Assembly (NCBI GenBank): GCA_025056735.1
Contig: JANWVR010000032.1
Location: 1-35,539 of the forward strand
Length of the DNA stretch: 35,539 bases
Direction of reading: 5' to 3'
From: Saprospiraceae bacterium
GTDB taxonomy: Bacteria; Bacteroidota; Bacteroidia; Chitinophagales; Saprospiraceae
The notes beneath the pieces were generated by a model, which saw nothing but the letters and a program-made list of their open reading frames with translations, had not been told where the DNA came from and ran no database searches. Both the position numbers and the translations under genes were made by a program. Below are positions 32,289 to 35,539 of this stretch, one piece after another. Position 1 is the stretch's first letter, and each line of letters starts with the position of its first letter.

Positions 32289-33269
32289 TCACGCATGGAT
32301 GTGCAGGAAAGATTTGGATACCCAGCGATCATCCACGCCAATTTTGGCCCAGTTGCCCTGCTCCTCGAAGATGAAGACCTCTTCGTTGCGCATGAGCGTG
32401 CCAATAACGTCGAATTGCGTGCTGGGGCCGCTGCGCACGTTGAGGACAGCGGTGTTGGTTACGGTGGCGCGCGCCACATCGCGCACAAAATTGGCCGACA
32501 CCCACTCCTGCTTCGTGGCAGAGATACGGTACCAGTTATTCTGCTCCTCGTAGATGCGCAGCACCGAACCAAAGGGCGTGGCGTTCATCTTGCGCCCGCG
32601 TACATTGGGCTGGTTGCGGATGTTGAGCCACTCGGCGGTAACGTAACCGTACTTCAGGATGGGCGGCGGCACCTGCCCTGTCTGGATCAGTTCGCGCACT
32701 AAAGGCAAGAAGTTGGCCTCAGCGTCGGGCACCTTGTTTCCGCCGAAAAAGGCCGTGCCCGGGCAGCTCTTGGTAGAGCCGCTATCGCCGTTGGTGCGGT
32801 TGCCCGTGCCCAGGTCGAACCAGTGGTGGTAGACGATGCGATCGGTTGTTACCGGTATATTGAAACGCTGGCAGAGCGCTGCCGTGGCGCGCACGATGGC
32901 TTCGCGCTGTTCGGAGCGCATGGCATCGCCGCCGCGGTCAAAATTGCCCACGTTTTCGATGCAAATGGAATGGGCATTAAAGCCAAAGATGCAAGCGGGC
33001 GAGTTTTCTAAGTTTCGCCCGGTAACAATCCTGCCGTCCGGGAAGATGCTGAAGTGCTGGCCGATGTCCATCCAGCCGTTCACGTTTTTATGAAAATGCT
33101 GCATGGAGCGCTGGAGGTCGAAGTGGTTGTCGCCTCGGAAATGCGCGTAGCTGGGTGTCCAGGTGTGGTGCTGCTGTATGTAGAGCACCGTACGGGCCAC
33201 GTTTTGCTGGACTATCCAGCTTTCAAACTCTTGGGGGGTGAGTAGGGTAAAACCGAATCGTGTCTGCAT
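32289..33269 (-). CDS. N-acetylmuramoyl-L-alanine amidase (amidase_2) with two SH3b domains
   Basis: A 326-residue cell-wall hydrolase-like protein. The amidase_2/PGRP zinc domain spans about residues 25-185: H34/H35 in IQQHHTWTPSYAHF, WMDIGQHFSIFPDGRI, SICIENVGNFD, YHHWFDLGTG and CPGTAF. It would cut the bond between muramic acid and the L-alanine of the stem peptide. Two bacterial SH3 domains follow at about 205-262 (TAEWLNIRNQPNVRGRKM) and 268-325 (AVLNVRSGPSTQFDVIGTL) and probably bind the wall. There is no signal peptide, which is unusual for a self-acting hydrolase; it could be released through another route, act on turnover peptides inside the cell, or use an undetected upstream start. 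Confidence 0.87.
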   Translation of the reverse strand: MQTRFGFTLLTPQEFESWIVQQNVARTVLYIQQHHTWTPSYAHFRGDNHFDLQRSMQHFHKNVNGWMDIGQHFSIFPDGRIVTGRNLENSPACIFGFNAHSICIENVGNFDRGGDAMRSEQREAIVRATAALCQRFNIPVTTDRIVYHHWFDLGTGNRTNGDSGSTKSCPGTAFFGGNKVPDAEANFLPLVRELIQTGQVPPPILKYGYVTAEWLNIRNQPNVRGRKMNATPFGSVLRIYEEQNNWYRISATKQEWVSANFVRDVARATVTNTAVLNVRSGPSTQFDVIGTLMRNEEVFIFEEQGNWAKIGVDDRWVSKSFLHIHA

Positions 33270-33350
33270 GGGCGTGCAATTGTTTTTTTATGATGAAATG
33301 AGGGAGCGCGCATACGAGGGCGCATGTCTTTGGCGGGCCAAAATAACGGC

Positions 33351-33393
33351 AAAAAGCCCCGCATCAGGTGTGGCCTGTCGTAAAATAATGCGG
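33351..33393 (-). terminator. Hairpin with T-run upstream of the amidase_2 gene
   Basis: On the minus strand CCGCAT (33388-33393) pairs with ATGCGG (33357-33362) around a long loop and is followed by GGCTTTTTG. It precedes the amidase_2 gene by about 80 nt and could be an attenuator or a stop for antisense transcription coming from the flippase gene. The stem is only six pairs. Confidence 0.3.
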
Positions 33394-33407
33394 CGCCCCA
33401 ACTGCAA

Positions 33408-33426
33408 GGCGCATTTTCTTTGCGCC
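33408..33426 (+). promoter_or_regulatory. Hairpin before the flippase start
   Basis: GGCGCA (33408-33413) pairs with TGCGCC (33421-33426) around TTTTCTT, ending 13 nt before the GTG start. The sequence TTTCTTTG in and beside the loop resembles the -7 box (TAnnTTTG) with one mismatch. Confidence 0.35.
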
Positions 33427-33439
33427 GAAACCGCTCACC

Positions 33440-34735
33440 GTGTTGGATAAAGAGAAGCCGTTGGGCAGAAACGCTTCCAAACCGCTGCCGGCCTGGGGCT
33501 TTTTGGTCGGGCAGGCGGCGCTCACCGGCATCAATGCGCTGACGGGCTTTGTGCTGGTACGCGGGTTGACCAAAGACGATTACGCCACTTATTCTCTGAC
33601 GTTTTCGCTACTGGCCATCGCCATCAATGCCAGCAACATGGGCCTGACGTCGGCTGCGTTGGGCATAGGCGGGCGCGTGTGGCCCGACGCCTGGGCGCTG
33701 CGGTCGGTGTTGAATTCGGCGCAGCAGCTGCGCAACCGCATTAGCGCGATACTGGCGCTGCCCTTCGCGGCGTACTGCGCCTGGCAGCTGCCGCACATCG
33801 GCCTGGGTGTATTCGATACAGCGCTACTGACGGCGCTCGTGCTCATCGCGGCCTGGGTGCAGATGCAGGCTAACTTTTACGCTATCGCGTTGCAGCTGGG
33901 GCGGGCTTTAACGGCCTTGTTGCGCAACGACTTAGCGAGCGCTGCCCTCAAACTGGGCGGCGCCCTGCTCATGGTGCTCTTGGGCTGGCCCGTTTGGGCT
34001 ATCATAGGCTGGATAGTCCTGTGCCTTTGGGCCAACTATCGGGCGCATGTGCATTCAGCGCAGCCGCTATTAGCCAACTACAGCGACACCGACGACGCCT
34101 CGCTGCGCGAAATGCAAAGCCTTGTGCGCGCCAATGTTCTGCGTACGTTGTACTGGTCGTTTGAGGGCCAGATCACCATCCTGTTGTGCGCCTGGTTTGC
34201 CTCCGCAGAGCGCTTAGCCGATGTCGGGGCGCTGGGCCGGTTGAGCGTTTTGTTTGGCATCTTTCAAGCTTTCGTCGCCAACTATACGCTTCCCGACTTA
34301 GCCAGGGCCCGCACGCCAGAGCACGTGCTGCGCCAGGCCCTGCGAACCCTGGCCGCCGCTAGCCTGCTCCTCATGCCCATACTCCTGTGGGCAGCCCTCC
34401 ATCCTCCCTCGCTGCTGTGGATATTGGGGCCTCATTATGCCAACCTGACGGCCCACCTGCTGCCCTTCCTCCTGGCCAGCGCCATCGGTCAACTGGCTGC
34501 CGTGGCTTATCAGATTTGTACGGCCCGGGCGTGGCTCGCGCTCAATCGCTACTACGTGGCGCTGGCACTGCCCTGGCAGGCGCTCCTCATCTATGTCTTA
34601 GACATGCGGCAAATCGAAAACGTTATCCTCTTCGCCGGGCTGAACAACCTCTTCTTCCTGGCCTTCAACGCGGCGATGTTCCTGGCTTCCTGGCGCCAGT
34701 TTCTCCGAGACTCGGCGGCAGAGACGAGGCCATGA
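33440..34735 (+). CDS. Polysaccharide/lipid flippase (oligosaccharide flippase, Wzx-like)
   Basis: A 431-residue polytopic membrane protein with roughly ten to twelve hydrophobic segments spread over its length, e.g. FLVGQAALTGINALTGFVLV at 22-41 and ILLCAWFASAERLADVGALG around 247-266. The N-terminal RGLTKDDYATYSL segment and the overall pattern fit the MOP superfamily (Wzx/RfbX-like), which moves lipid-linked sugar repeat units across the inner membrane. The start is a GTG at 33440, with a TTG one codon later as alternative. No other polysaccharide gene is adjacent, so its glycan is unknown; the rfbC operon and the FkbM methyltransferase may act in the same pathway. It ends 14 nt from convergent rsmA. 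Confidence 0.82.
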   Translation: MLDKEKPLGRNASKPLPAWGFLVGQAALTGINALTGFVLVRGLTKDDYATYSLTFSLLAIAINASNMGLTSAALGIGGRVWPDAWALRSVLNSAQQLRNRISAILALPFAAYCAWQLPHIGLGVFDTALLTALVLIAAWVQMQANFYAIALQLGRALTALLRNDLASAALKLGGALLMVLLGWPVWAIIGWIVLCLWANYRAHVHSAQPLLANYSDTDDASLREMQSLVRANVLRTLYWSFEGQITILLCAWFASAERLADVGALGRLSVLFGIFQAFVANYTLPDLARARTPEHVLRQALRTLAAASLLLMPILLWAALHPPSLLWILGPHYANLTAHLLPFLLASAIGQLAAVAYQICTARAWLALNRYYVALALPWQALLIYVLDMRQIENVILFAGLNNLFFLAFNAAMFLASWRQFLRDSAAETRP

Positions 34736-34749
34736 AGGCAGGACACGGC

Positions 34750-35526
34750 TCAGAGGGCTGACTCATATGCCACACCCAGCCGCTCAAAATCGGCCCAGGA
34801 GAGCGCCTCGGGGCGTCGCTCAAAGAAGGCATCGCTGTGGAGCTGTTCCGCTGGGAAAAATTCCTTCAGGGTATTGCGTAGCATTTTGCGCCGCTGGTTG
34901 AAAGCCGTCTTGACCAACCGCCGGAACGTCTCTTCGCGGCATTGGAGTTCAAATCCATCCTTGCGCGTCAGGCGAATGACGGCAGAGCGCACCTTGGGCG
35001 GCGGCTGGAAGGCGCCGGGTTCGAGAGTGAAGAGCGTCTCCACCCGATAGTATGCTTGTATCAAGACGCTGGTGATGCCATACGTGCGGCTGCCGGGCGG
35101 AGCGGCTACGCGGTCGGCCACTTCTTTCTGGAACATGCCCACGACCTCCGGGATGCTGCGGCGGAAGTCCAGCACCCAAAAGAGGATTTGCGTGCTGATG
35201 TTGTAGGGAAAGTTGCCAATCAGGCAAAAAGGCTGCTCGCCCCAAATTGCCGCAGGGTCGAAGGTTAAGAAATCGCCCCAAATGAGGCAATCGCCCAGCT
35301 GAGGCAAATGCTTGCGAAGGTAGTCCACCATGTCCGGGTCGGCTTCCACGGCGTACGTAACATACTGCTCGCCATGGGCCAACAGCTGGCGGGTCAGGAT
35401 GCCCATGCCCGGGCCTACCTCCAGCACCCGGCCCGCCTCAGCAGCCCGCTGCAGCGCCGCGGCTATGCGCGCAGCCGTCTGTTCACTCTTTAGAAAATGC
35501 TGACCGTAGGACTTTTTCGGATGCAA
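34750..35526 (-). CDS. rsmA: 16S rRNA (adenine1518-N6/adenine1519-N6)-dimethyltransferase; start may lie beyond window
   Basis: A protein of at least 258 residues that dimethylates two adjacent adenines near the 3' end of 16S rRNA late in 30S assembly. The N-terminus carries PKKSYGQHFL, the family hallmark. Motif I is VLEVGPGMGILTRQLL (about residues 34-49), and the target-base motif IGNFPYNIST (NFPY for the usual NLPY) follows near 103. The C-terminal small domain has FNQRRKMLRNTLK. The frame has no stop up to the window edge and the first candidate start inside is a TTG at 35526. The true start may be this TTG or an ATG a few codons outside. Confidence 0.93.
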   Translation of the reverse strand: MHPKKSYGQHFLKSEQTAARIAAALQRAAEAGRVLEVGPGMGILTRQLLAHGEQYVTYAVEADPDMVDYLRKHLPQLGDCLIWGDFLTFDPAAIWGEQPFCLIGNFPYNISTQILFWVLDFRRSIPEVVGMFQKEVADRVAAPPGSRTYGITSVLIQAYYRVETLFTLEPGAFQPPPKVRSAVIRLTRKDGFELQCREETFRRLVKTAFNQRRKMLRNTLKEFFPAEQLHSDAFFERRPEALSWADFERLGVAYESAL

Positions 35527-35539
35527 AGCCGCGTTTTTT

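Overview
The window looks like chromosomal DNA of a GC-rich member of the Bacteroidota. Three things point there. Many genes are preceded by the TAnnTTTG -7 promoter box of this phylum. There is a PorE/OmpA-like TPR-PD40-OmpA envelope protein of the kind linked to type IX secretion and gliding. The gene set also includes an SPFH lipoprotein, RlpA-SPOR, S9 peptidase and GpmI. No rRNA, tRNA or CRISPR array was seen. Most of the 31 genes called are housekeeping, envelope or secreted functions in short mixed-strand transcription units, with several tail-to-tail pairs that touch or overlap.

Layout. 1-324 is the 3' end of an IS4-type transposase cut by the window edge. 520-1938 is L-serine dehydratase. 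1967-4632 (minus) holds a tiny secreted Arg/Asp-rich protein and a tight three-gene nucleotide-sugar operon (RmlC-type epimerase, DegT aminotransferase, NeuD-type acetyltransferase). 4633-4978 has no convincing gene but a strong nested dyad structure. 4979-8376 is a divergent pair of peptidoglycan-related proteins (RlpA-SPOR and the PorE-like protein). 8471-14681 (plus) carries a serine beta-lactamase-like protein, an SPFH protein, a class I CPD photolyase, a PhoD-like phosphatase and GpsA. 14970-17638 holds a trans-sulfuration enzyme, a secreted propeller-like protein and an A-type Fe-S carrier. 17709-20669 holds PyrG divergent from LipB and a translationally coupled unknown protein. 20684-24046 holds a degenerate heptanucleotide tandem repeat in front of a membrane protein, then a lipoprotein MsrB, GpmI and an NTF2-like protein.

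24310-27030 is the accessory part. A gene for an AAA ATPase with a C-terminal PD-(D/E)XK nuclease-like domain (24575-26137) is surrounded by three copies of a composite palindromic repeat and by copies of a CTCTGCG-type repeat. Two of the palindromes differ by two compensatory base-pair changes. This is my best candidate for an undescribed system.

27043-35526 returns to ordinary genes: S9 peptidase, a divergent aquaporin-like channel lacking the usual selectivity-filter arginine, an FkbM methyltransferase, an amidase-signature enzyme, an amidase_2/SH3b protein, a polysaccharide flippase and RsmA, whose start may lie beyond the window.

Recurring signals: four genes have a TAnnTTTG box only 5-7 nt before the ATG, which predicts leaderless or nearly leaderless mRNAs. 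TTA leucine codons are mostly followed by G. Both come from reading by eye and need a genome-wide count.
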